DNA of 64,000 bases from Pseudoramibacter alactolyticus (lineage in GTDB: Bacteria; Bacillota; Clostridia; Eubacteriales; Eubacteriaceae), in NCBI RefSeq assembly GCF_050908235.1, contig NZ_CP194340.1; one strand, given 5' to 3'. The notes beneath the pieces were generated by a model. That model did no database searches. It was not told where the DNA came from and saw only the letters and a list, made by a program, of their open reading frames with translations. The position numbers were made by a program, and so were the translations under genes. Positions 8,554 through 15,263 of this stretch are shown here, piece after piece; within the stretch, counting starts at the first letter, position 1; each line of letters opens with the position of its first letter.

Positions 8554-8666
8554 ATGGAGAGAGGGGGGTAATATTATGATTCCTCACTGAGTTCTCGCCG
8601 CTCAGCAGGAAGAACATCAAACCATCCAATCGGGTGTGTGATCAACTGAATGATTATCTTTGATGT
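8505..8666 (-). ncRNA. Putative trans-acting small RNA with C-rich anti-Shine-Dalgarno loops
   Basis: A transcript of about 160 nt is defined by a strong promoter (8673-8701) and a perfect terminator (8501-8553), standing between tyrA and the zinc-ribbon gene, which has its own promoter. Two C-rich stretches that should be unpaired are visible: ACCCCCCTCTCTCC just before the terminator and GCCTCCCCCCTTAAT in the terminator loop. Both could pair with AGGAGG-type ribosome sites, as FsrA and RoxS/RsaE-type small RNAs of Firmicutes do. GTTCT/AGAAC and CTGAG/CTCAG arms give competing internal hairpins. It could instead be a leader with a 21-codon reading frame (8552-8617). I see no match to a T-box, 6S RNA or riboswitch. 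Confidence 0.6.
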
Positions 8667-8672
8667 GATTAC

Positions 8673-8701
8673 AGTATAAACCCTTATGTAAAAAACGTCA
8701 A
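8673..8701 (-). promoter_or_regulatory. Promoter of the putative small RNA
   Basis: On the minus strand TTGACG (8696-8701), exactly 17 bases, then TATACT (8673-8678). Confidence 0.8.
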
Positions 8702-8703
8702 GT

Positions 8704-8750
8704 GATGAAACAATGTAATTTTAATTCAATCTATTGTAATCTGTTTCATC
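8704..8750. promoter_or_regulatory. Inverted repeat directly upstream of the small-RNA promoter
   Basis: GATGAAACA (8704-8712) and TGTTTCATC (8742-8750) are perfect 9-base arms two bases upstream of the small-RNA -35. The interior is AT-rich. It suits an activator or repressor site; no known box is recognised. Confidence 0.45.
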
Positions 8751-8793
8751 CCGTTGAAAACGATATTATTTTCGCTTTTTATTAAGAATTTAT

Positions 8794-9696
8794 TCAGTCT
8801 TTTGATGCTTGCCGGCTTTGTCTGGTCTTATTCTGGCGGTCCACTTCCATGATGACGCGTTTGGTTCGCACGGATTGCATCATCGTCTGCAGACCGGCTT
8901 CGTCAGACGCCTCAATCAGCTGACGCATGGCCTTCAGACTTTGTTCAAAGCTGTCAATTTGCTCGAGCAACGGCGCTTTATTGGTGACAAACAACTCAGA
9001 CCACATCGGCGCATTAATCATAGCGATGCGGGTCAAATCGCAGAAACTTCCTCCTTCAAAATCGGAAATATGCCGGTCCTCCTTGCAGTCGATCAAGGCA
9101 CAGGCGATCACATGGCACAGCTGTGACGTAAAGGCAATCTTGCTGTCGTGACCTTCAGGGCTTGTCTCCACAATATTATTAAAGCCCAAGCCACGGATGA
9201 CGGTTTTGAGCCAGGCGATGTTTTCCGGTTTGTTCTGCGGCGTCGGCACCAGAATATAATTGTGATCCACAAAAATATCGGCCGTCGCTCCGCCGAAGCC
9301 TTCTTTTTCGCTGCCAGCCATGGGATGCCCCATAATAAAATCCAGGTCTCCCCGGAGATTGGGCAGCACCCGATCGACCAAAACGCCTTTAACGCCCGTG
9401 ATGTCGGTAATCACCGAACCGCTTTTAAAATTGGCCATATGTTCGTCAAAAAAGGCGACGGTCTGCCGCGGATACAAACAAAAGACCACCAGATCCGCCG
9501 TGCCGAGCAAATCCGCCGCCCCTTCCGGGTCGTTCTCCCCGCGGTCGATCACACCCGCCTCCAGCGCGCGCTCAAGCACTTCCCCATCGAGGTCATAAGC
9601 ACCGATCATCGCCGGTTCCTGCCGGCGCAGCCCCATGGCAAGTGCCCCGCCCATCAGTCCCAGGCCGATAATCGCGATATTTTTTCCTTCTAACAT
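8794..9696 (-). CDS. tyrA: Prephenate dehydrogenase (TyrA type, no ACT domain)
   Basis: Oxidative decarboxylation of prephenate in tyrosine synthesis. The N-terminal Rossmann fold shows IAIIGLGLMGGALAMGL and YDLD; GHPMAGSEKEGFGGA is the substrate-site signature with the catalytic His; the helical C-terminal dimer domain contains FTSQLCHVIACAL and SFCDLTRIA. At 300 aa it ends in a basic Q/K/R tail with no ACT regulatory domain. The ATG at 9696 has AAGGAG upstream; a TTG one codon earlier is an alternative. It stands alone, with no other aromatic gene nearby. Confidence 0.93.
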   Translation of the reverse strand: MLEGKNIAIIGLGLMGGALAMGLRRQEPAMIGAYDLDGEVLERALEAGVIDRGENDPEGAADLLGTADLVVFCLYPRQTVAFFDEHMANFKSGSVITDITGVKGVLVDRVLPNLRGDLDFIMGHPMAGSEKEGFGGATADIFVDHNYILVPTPQNKPENIAWLKTVIRGLGFNNIVETSPEGHDSKIAFTSQLCHVIACALIDCKEDRHISDFEGGSFCDLTRIAMINAPMWSELFVTNKAPLLEQIDSFEQSLKAMRQLIEASDEAGLQTMMQSVRTKRVIMEVDRQNKTRQSRQASKD

Positions 9697-9736
9697 CAAT
9701 CCTGCTCCTTATTCATTTGCTAAAGTGACTATTGGT

Positions 9737-9765
9737 ATTATAGGCTTTTTCCCAGGGGCACGCAA
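9737..9765 (-). promoter_or_regulatory. Promoter of tyrA
   Basis: On the minus strand TTGCGT (9760-9765), a 17-base spacer and TATAAT (9737-9742), about 40 bases before the start. Confidence 0.7.
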
Positions 9766-9860
9766 GGATCGCCGACAGGCCGCGAAATGTGATTGATTTT
9801 GATTTTTTACTTCTATTTTTGATTATTTTTGATCGTTTATGATTTTTATGACGATATCGA

Positions 9861-9889
9861 TTGTCAATCGCCGCAAAAAAGGATATAAT
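9861..9889 (+). promoter_or_regulatory. Promoter of fba
   Basis: TTGTCA (9861-9866), a 17-base spacer and TATAAT (9884-9889), 30 bases before the start codon. Confidence 0.85.
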
Positions 9890-9919
9890 AAAGCCAATTA
9901 ATGGATGGAGGTCTCTCAC

Positions 9920-10783
9920 ATGTTAGTATCCGCAAAAGATATGCTCGTCAAAGCACGCGCCGGCCACTACGGCATCGGTGCCTTTAATATCAACAACCTC
10001 GAATGGACCAAGGCCATTCTCGAAACCGCCCAGGAAAACAACTCCCCGGTCATTCTGGCCGTTTCCGAAGGCGCCGGCAAATACATGACCGGTTTTAAAA
10101 CCGTCAGCGCCATGGTCAAGGCGATGATCGAATCGCTAAACATCACCGTGCCGGTCGCCCTGCACCTGGATCACGGCTCCTACGAAGGGGCTAAGGCCTG
10201 CATCAACGCCGGTTTTTCGTCCATCATGTTCGACGGCTCCCACCTGCCCTTTGAAGAAAATGTCGCCAAAACCCGCGAGCTCGTCGCGGCCGCCCATATC
10301 CTCGGGCTGTCCATCGAAGCCGAAGTCGGCACCATCGGCGGCGCAGAAGACGGCGTCATCGGTGCCGGCGAATTCGCCGATCCCAAAGAATGCAAACAAA
10401 TTGCCGATCTGGGCATCGATTTCCTCGCGGCCGGCATCGGCAACATCCACGGCGTTTATCCGGAAGGCTGGCCGGGGCTGAATTTTGACGTACTTGCCAA
10501 AATTCAACAAGAAATCGGCGAGCTGCCGATGGTGCTTCACGGCGGCACCGGCATTCCGGATGCCATGGTTCAAAAGGCCGTCAGCCTCGGCATTGCCAAG
10601 ATCAACGTCAACACCGAATGCCAGCTGGTCTTCGCCGATGCGACCCGCCGCTACATTGAAGCCGGCAAGGACAAAGCCGGCAAAGGCTTCGACCCCCGCA
10701 AACTGCTGGCTCCCGGCACCGAGGCCATCAAAGCCAAGGTCGCCGAAAAAATGAAAGTCTTCGGCTCCATCGGCAAAGCCTGA
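9920..10783 (+). CDS. fba: Class II fructose-bisphosphate aldolase
   Basis: Zinc-dependent cleavage of fructose-1,6-bisphosphate in glycolysis and gluconeogenesis. Metal ligands are visible in HLDHGS (catalytic Asp and zinc His), EAEVG, GIGNIHGVY and LHGGTGIP; MFDGSHLPFEENV follows the first His motif. 287 aa, typical of the FbaA type; the related tagatose-bisphosphate aldolase (GatY/KbaY) is a possible alternative. The start at 9920 (MLVSAKDML) is set by GGAGG ten bases upstream. Single gene with its own promoter and terminator. Confidence 0.92.
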   Translation: MLVSAKDMLVKARAGHYGIGAFNINNLEWTKAILETAQENNSPVILAVSEGAGKYMTGFKTVSAMVKAMIESLNITVPVALHLDHGSYEGAKACINAGFSSIMFDGSHLPFEENVAKTRELVAAAHILGLSIEAEVGTIGGAEDGVIGAGEFADPKECKQIADLGIDFLAAGIGNIHGVYPEGWPGLNFDVLAKIQQEIGELPMVLHGGTGIPDAMVQKAVSLGIAKINVNTECQLVFADATRRYIEAGKDKAGKGFDPRKLLAPGTEAIKAKVAEKMKVFGSIGKA

Positions 10784-10804
10784 GCATTCAGCCTGGATCC
10801 TCAC

Positions 10805-10833
10805 AAAAACGGACACCGCGGTGTCCGTTTTTT
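10805..10833 (+). terminator. Terminator of fba
   Basis: A perfect palindrome, ACGGACACCG/CGGTGTCCGT at 10809-10828, runs into six T. Confidence 0.85.
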
Positions 10834-10864
10834 ATTGCCATCTTTTCTTTTTATCGGCCTGCCA

Positions 10865-10987
10865 TCAATGCCGTTGCGCCAACCCCAATCGGGACCTTCC
10901 AGCACGGCGCCGCATCAAATCCGCCGCCTGATTGGTCGCCATCGGGGCCAGCACCAAGTGATTGGCCAACTGCAAGCCGATTGATGG
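10865..10987 (-). pseudogene. Possible relic of an old-yellow-enzyme type flavin oxidoreductase N-terminus
   Basis: One minus-strand frame reads IGLQLANHLVLAPMATNQAA before diverging and stopping at 10865. This resembles the conserved N-terminus of NADH:flavin oxidoreductases (x-L-x-NR-L-V-x-x-PMATN). There is no start codon in this frame and nothing of the barrel remains. AAGGAG sits just upstream. The match is short and by eye only. The rest of 10834-11025 holds nothing I recognise. Confidence 0.3.
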
Positions 10988-11025
10988 CGATCTCCTTTCG
11001 ATACTGCATCAATGCCGCCTTTCCT

Positions 11026-11469
11026 TTAGTGCGAAACTGCCCCCCGACGCTGGTAGCTCTGGCGTTTTCCCGTCGCCTGATCCACTAACGTCAGGTGATT
11101 GCCCCTGATGCGGTACCGCCGGCGATCCGTTCGCCCCCCATAAGCCGAATCGAATTGCAGGGTGACCATTGACTTGGATTGACTGACCTGATACGTGCCG
11201 ACTTTTTCGTCCATCACGCGCAGTATCCCCCCTTTGCCGAAGGCAAGAACGGCCTGACTTTGCTGTTCGACCCAGTTGCCCCGCAGTGCTTTTCCCGATG
11301 CCTTGACACTTTGCTTTGACGACCGATGGATATTCGGCGCCCGATGGCGAATCGTGCGGCTGACGGTCACCAGTCCGATGGCCCCCGTCAGGCTGACGAT
11401 GAGCCACAACACAAGAATACGCCGCATCACCTTACGGCGGCGCATGGCTCTTCTTTTGGATGTGCGCAT
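11026..11469 (-). CDS. Membrane-anchored or secreted small protein with a DUF5640-like beta domain
   Basis: Function unknown. 147 aa: an Arg/Lys-rich N-terminus, one hydrophobic segment (about residues 16-37), a basic linker, then a beta-rich domain starting GNWVEQQSQ and including GKGGILRV, KVGTYQVSQSKSMVTLQFD and NHLTLVDQATG. That pattern of a G-x-W start, GtY and a final L-x-L-x-D resembles small lipocalin-like DUF5640 domains of Firmicutes; this is a by-eye resemblance. ATG at 11469 follows AAAGGAGAGCC. It lies downstream of, and in the same direction as, the 806-aa coiled-coil gene, but a terminator separates them. Confidence 0.6.
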   Translation of the reverse strand: MRTSKRRAMRRRKVMRRILVLWLIVSLTGAIGLVTVSRTIRHRAPNIHRSSKQSVKASGKALRGNWVEQQSQAVLAFGKGGILRVMDEKVGTYQVSQSKSMVTLQFDSAYGGRTDRRRYRIRGNHLTLVDQATGKRQSYQRRGAVSH

Positions 11470-11498
11470 GGCTCTCCTTTCATTCCCATGGGTTTACG

Positions 11499-11532
11499 TA
11501 AAAATAGGCGATGCCCAAACATCGCCTATCAT
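11499..11532 (-). terminator. Terminator of the 806-aa coiled-coil gene
   Basis: On the minus strand TAGGCGATG, loop TTTGGG, CATCGCCTA, then TTTTTAC. Confidence 0.85.
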
Positions 11533-11551
11533 TTTTATCTCGCCGCTTTTA

Positions 11552-13972
11552 TCAGCGTTTTTTGCCAAAGAGACCGCGCCGACGCGGTTTTTTCGCCGTT
11601 TCTTCATCCGGCAGGTCGGCGTCATCGTCGCTGAAAAGATCGTCATACACCGCCTGCTCAGATGGCTTCAGTTTTTCGTGAATGGCCCGGCGATCGATGG
11701 CCTTCGTGAGTTCATCATCCGCCTCAGATTCATCGAAAAGATCGTCAAAGGCATCCTTCGCTGCCGTCTTCGTCTCACCGGCCTTATCCTTTGCCGAATC
11801 AAACAGCCCATCGGCTGCTTCCGGCTCGATTTCCACTGATTCGAAAAGGTCGTCTGCTGCCTCTGCCGCCGGTGCCGCCGCATCCGTTTCGATCGTTTCG
11901 ACATCTTCAAATAAATCGTCAAAATCCTCCGGCGCTGCTTCTGTTTTTGTTTCGGCCACGTTCACGGCACCTTCAGCCTGAGCTTCCTCAGCCTTTTCGT
12001 CAAGAATGGACGGAACCTCATCATCGGATTCGGACATCGCGAAGAAATGATCGATCGCCTCGCTGTCTAATACCTGGGTGTCCTCAATTGCAAAACCTTC
12101 GACAATTTCATCCGTTCTCGCCGAAATATCTGCTGTTTTTTCCTTTGTCGATGCTTCTTCGGCAACATCTGCCGATGCCGGCGCCGCATCGTTCCAAAGG
12201 TCGTCTTGATCCGAAGTTGCAACAACGCCCGTCGCTTCGGGTGCCTCTGTTTCCCAGAAATCCGGTGTTTCTTCGGTCGTCTCAATCGCGTCGGTCGCCG
12301 GTTCGGATTCGGCCTGCCAGAAATCGTCTTTTTCCGGCTCTGCCGGCACATCGGCCGACGCTTCTGATTCTACTGTTTCGACCGCCTTTTCATCCGGCAG
12401 TATTTCCGTTTCAAACAATTCGGATTCGGTTGCCGTGTCCGTTTCCGGCAAAATCTCGTCTTCCTCAAAAAGCCAATCTGCAACGGCCGCATCGGTCGAC
12501 TGTGCATCCGTATCCGCAACGCCGGTTTCACTCTGGACGGGCTTGGCGTTGGCGAGCCTTCGCAACACATCCAGGACATCGCGGTCTTCTTCGGTTTTGC
12601 GGTCTATCGGCTCCGCTTCTGCTGGCGGTGCTTCTGCCGCCTGGGGCGTTTCCGTTTCATCTTGGTCTTCTGCTTCAAGCCAATCCAGCCGTCTTTCGCG
12701 GCGCTTTTCAGATATACTCGGCGAAATCCAGGGGATGTCTTCACTCAGCGCCACCGCATCCTGCGGCTGATGGGTCCTGAACGCCGCATGATCCGTCACC
12801 AGATCTACGTTAGGCGATTCCGCCGTTTGGGACATCCTCTCCGCAGCTGCTTTGCTTTTCGCGGCTTCTTCAGTTTCTTCCGGCAGGGATTCGCTTTCGA
12901 AAAGCCCTGCCTCATCGTCTTCCCAGGAATCAGAAGGTTCAGCGCTTTTCGGCGCTTGAACCGCTTTCTGACGGCCATCTGCGGCGATCCCTGCCGATGC
13001 CGGCGCTTTTTCAATGGCTTCCGCTGCGCTTTCTGTCGCCACAGGAGAAGCTTGCAGCGACTCCGGAATCGCGAATGCATCCGCATCATCTGCCGGCGTT
13101 TCCTCAGCCGCATTGGCCAACTTGGCTCTTTCGGCCTCGAGGGCTGCAAGTCGGGCTTCATTTTCTTCTAAACGCGCCCGAAGAGCAGCCAGTGCTTCAT
13201 CCTGAGCCTTAGCCCGGGCTTCGGCTTCAGCGCGGGCCATTTCCCACGCCTTGGTTTCCGCTTCGGCTTTTTCTTCCGCCGCTTGCTTTTCAGTTTCCAT
13301 GGCCGACAGCTGTTCATCCTTTTCGGATAACTGCGCTTCCAAATCTGCCCGAGTTTCGGCTTCGCTTTGGGCTTTGGCCTCCGTCGCCTCCTTGAACGCG
13401 GCCATTTCCTTCTCGACAGCCTCGCGGTTCTGGGTTTCTTCGGCAATTTTGGCTTCAGTTTCGGCACGAAGGGCTTCCAAATCCGCCCGAGCTTCGGCTT
13501 CGCTTTGAGCTTTGGCCTCCGCTGCTTCCTTGAACGCGGCCATTTCCTTCTCGACAGCCTCGCGGCTTTGGGTTTCTTCGGCAATTTTGGCTTCGGTTTC
13601 GGCACGAAGAGCTTCCGTCCGGGCTTCATGTTCCTGCATCAACGCCGCTTTTTCTTTTTCCACCCGGGCTGTCACCGCTTCTTCCACCAATTCCTTTCGG
13701 GATTTTTGACTGCGGTCGACGGCCTGTGCAAAAAGATCGGCCACGGCCTGTCGCTTATCGGAAGCTTGATGGACCGATGCCGACGGAATGTGCAGCGGGC
13801 GCTTCGGCGCTGTTGTTTCTTTCGATACTGCTCGATCGGCCGCCGCCTGGGTTGTCCCCGATGCATCGGCTTCCGGCATTGCCGTTTTATGATCTGACAG
13901 CAGAGACTTCAAACTCTCCGCTTTTTCAACGATTTTAGCCAAATCGTTGTCGTTATATTTTTTGTCATCCAT
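11552..13972 (-). CDS. Large acidic coiled-coil protein with repeated DDLF-type motifs, function unknown
   Basis: 806 aa from the ATG at 13972 (MDDKKYNDND, preceded by GGTGGA). Roughly residues 80-260 form an uninterrupted Ala/Glu/Lys coiled coil that includes two 46-residue tandem copies starting LRAETEAKIAEETQ. The remaining two thirds are acidic, probably disordered, and punctuated by short aromatic motifs: FDDLFED, ADDLFES, ADGLFDS, FDDLFDE, YDDLFSD, DDFW, PDFWE, DDLWND, DWLFEEDEILPE and SELFETEILPDE. The chain ends in the basic peptide KKPRRRGLFGKKR. There is no signal peptide or membrane segment. Such a layout (coiled coil, repeated sticker motifs, basic tail) suits a cytoplasmic scaffold, for example in division or chromosome organisation; that is inference. 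The neighbouring DnaA-box region at 14.1-14.3 kb is suggestive only. Confidence 0.85.
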   Translation of the reverse strand: MDDKKYNDNDLAKIVEKAESLKSLLSDHKTAMPEADASGTTQAAADRAVSKETTAPKRPLHIPSASVHQASDKRQAVADLFAQAVDRSQKSRKELVEEAVTARVEKEKAALMQEHEARTEALRAETEAKIAEETQSREAVEKEMAAFKEAAEAKAQSEAEARADLEALRAETEAKIAEETQNREAVEKEMAAFKEATEAKAQSEAETRADLEAQLSEKDEQLSAMETEKQAAEEKAEAETKAWEMARAEAEARAKAQDEALAALRARLEENEARLAALEAERAKLANAAEETPADDADAFAIPESLQASPVATESAAEAIEKAPASAGIAADGRQKAVQAPKSAEPSDSWEDDEAGLFESESLPEETEEAAKSKAAAERMSQTAESPNVDLVTDHAAFRTHQPQDAVALSEDIPWISPSISEKRRERRLDWLEAEDQDETETPQAAEAPPAEAEPIDRKTEEDRDVLDVLRRLANAKPVQSETGVADTDAQSTDAAVADWLFEEDEILPETDTATESELFETEILPDEKAVETVESEASADVPAEPEKDDFWQAESEPATDAIETTEETPDFWETEAPEATGVVATSDQDDLWNDAAPASADVAEEASTKEKTADISARTDEIVEGFAIEDTQVLDSEAIDHFFAMSESDDEVPSILDEKAEEAQAEGAVNVAETKTEAAPEDFDDLFEDVETIETDAAAPAAEAADDLFESVEIEPEAADGLFDSAKDKAGETKTAAKDAFDDLFDESEADDELTKAIDRRAIHEKLKPSEQAVYDDLFSDDDADLPDEETAKKPRRRGLFGKKR
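13337..13612 (-). repeat. 138-bp tandem duplication in the coiled-coil gene
   Basis: Bases 13337-13474 and 13475-13612 are near-identical direct copies encoding 46 residues each; only a few substitutions separate them (for example S/N, A/T). The in-frame length preserves the coiled coil. Confidence 0.85.
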
Positions 13973-14040
13973 GTTTCCACCAGCTTTCTGAATCCGGCTT
14001 AGGATTGGTGCCCAATTGCATGTAATCGGCAACAATCATC

Positions 14041-14310
14041 TGCTGTACTTATTTAGCATTATAACAAAAATAGAACCTTTAAAAAAGGATTATCACTAAA
14101 AAGTTCCCATTTTCCACATAAAATATGATAAAATTAGCATAATTTTCAAGCTTTTCGGCACAGCTGTGGATAAAACCTGTTGATAATGCTTTCCCAGTCC
14201 CTCGTTTATCCACAATTTTATCCACCCGCCTGTTTACAGGTTTTTCCCGCCTTGTTTATCTGCAAAGGCCCAAAACAACCCATTTGGACTTATCCACAAG
14301 GTGTGCATAA
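14041..14310. other. Cluster of DnaA boxes beside AT-rich DNA (origin-like)
   Basis: Within 150 bases there are perfect TTATNCACA boxes at 14165-14173 (minus), 14206-14214 (plus), 14290-14298 (plus) and 14302-14310 (minus, TTATGCACA), and one-mismatch boxes at 14110-14118, 14178-14186 (minus) and 14218-14226. An AT-rich stretch lies immediately left (14041-14155) and would suit an unwinding element. The region is intergenic between divergent genes. This is what a bacterial oriC looks like, but dnaA and dnaN are not adjacent and GC skew does not change sign here, so a DnaA-titrating or regulatory site, or a relic, is also possible. Confidence 0.7.
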
Positions 14311-14330
14311 TTTTTGATCACGGAGACCCC

Positions 14331-15263
14331 ATGACCCCTTCTATTCCCATTCATCCCGATGAACAGCTTGAAGATCTCGGCATCGCCGGCCTTCAGATCT
14401 TGCAAAGTCCCCACTATTTTAAATTCAACATCGACGCGGTGCTTCTGGCCTGGTTTGCCGCCTCTGCCGTTCACCCTTCCTCCAAAGTGGTGGATTTGGG
14501 CACGGGCACGGGCATTTTGCCCCTGCTGCTCCACGGCCGCACCGGTGTGCGCCACATTGACGCGCTGGAGCTTCAGCCCGTCGTCGCCGATATGGCCGCC
14601 CGATCCGTCGCCATCAATCATTTAACCGATGTGATCCACATCCACTGCGGTGACCTGCGGCAGCCCGGAACGGCCTTTCACGCTTCGGCCTACGATGCGG
14701 TGATCTCCAACCCGCCGTTTCTGCCGGTGGGCCACGGCGGCGTTAATCCCGACGACGCCCTGGCCATTGCCCGCCACGAAATCACCTGCACCCTCGAAGA
14801 CATTGCTCGCTTTGCCAGAACCATGCTCAAAGACCGGGGCAAGCTCTTTCTCGTGCACCGCGCCGACCGTCTGACGGATATCGCCGTAACCCTGCGCGCG
14901 CACGGTCTCGAGCTCAAACGGCTGCGCGCCGTCCATCCTAGACCGGATAAACCCGCCAACCTCGTGCTCTGCGAAGCGATGAAAAAAGGCCGCCCGGGCC
15001 TGACCATTGCGCCGCCGCTCACCATTTACCGCGAAGACGGCCGCTATTCCGATACCGTCAACACCATTTACGGCACCGATGCTCCCCGTGCCTGCCGACC
15101 GCGCAAAAAAGCTGATCCCAAAGGATCAGCTTTTTGGATACCTGTTTTTAAACCATTTTATGATAACAAGCGTCACAGATGCGCTTGGGATCATTCCAGG
15201 GAAGCTTTTTCCCGCAAATCCGGCAGCGTTTATAGACGCGCTTCGCTTTTTTCAGCCGCCTGA
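14331..15263 (+). CDS. TrmN6/YabB-type tRNA1(Val) adenine-N6 methyltransferase, with an extended C-terminus
   Basis: SAM-dependent methyltransferase of the TrmN6 family. The SAM site is VVDLGTGTGILPLLL; the N6-adenine motif is SNPPFLPVG. The family normally ends close to YSDTVNTIYGT, which is reached at about 15077. Here no stop follows: the frame continues through the intrinsic terminator at 15105-15135 and antisense over the end of the SUV3-like gene until 15263, adding about 60 residues of unlikely sequence. Either a stop was lost by a small indel near 15080-15105, or transcripts end without a stop codon. The start at 14331 (MTPSIPIHPDE) follows CGGAG; a GTG at 14301 overlaps a DnaA box. 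Confidence 0.85.
   Translation: MTPSIPIHPDEQLEDLGIAGLQILQSPHYFKFNIDAVLLAWFAASAVHPSSKVVDLGTGTGILPLLLHGRTGVRHIDALELQPVVADMAARSVAINHLTDVIHIHCGDLRQPGTAFHASAYDAVISNPPFLPVGHGGVNPDDALAIARHEITCTLEDIARFARTMLKDRGKLFLVHRADRLTDIAVTLRAHGLELKRLRAVHPRPDKPANLVLCEAMKKGRPGLTIAPPLTIYREDGRYSDTVNTIYGTDAPRACRPRKKADPKGSAFWIPVFKPFYDNKRHRCAWDHSREAFSRKSGSVYRRASLFSAA
15105..15135. terminator. Bidirectional terminator
   Basis: GCTGATCC (15111-15118), loop CAAA, GGATCAGC (15123-15130), flanked by six A and five T, serving both convergent genes. Confidence 0.9.

Noticed and set aside
8505..8666. T-box or 6S RNA identity for the small transcript
   Set aside because: The T-box AGGGTGG/specifier pattern and the 6S long-hairpin-with-bubble layout are both missing.
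14301..14330. GTG start ten codons before the methyltransferase ATG
   Set aside because: It lies inside a perfect DnaA box, has no ribosome site and adds residues not in the family.
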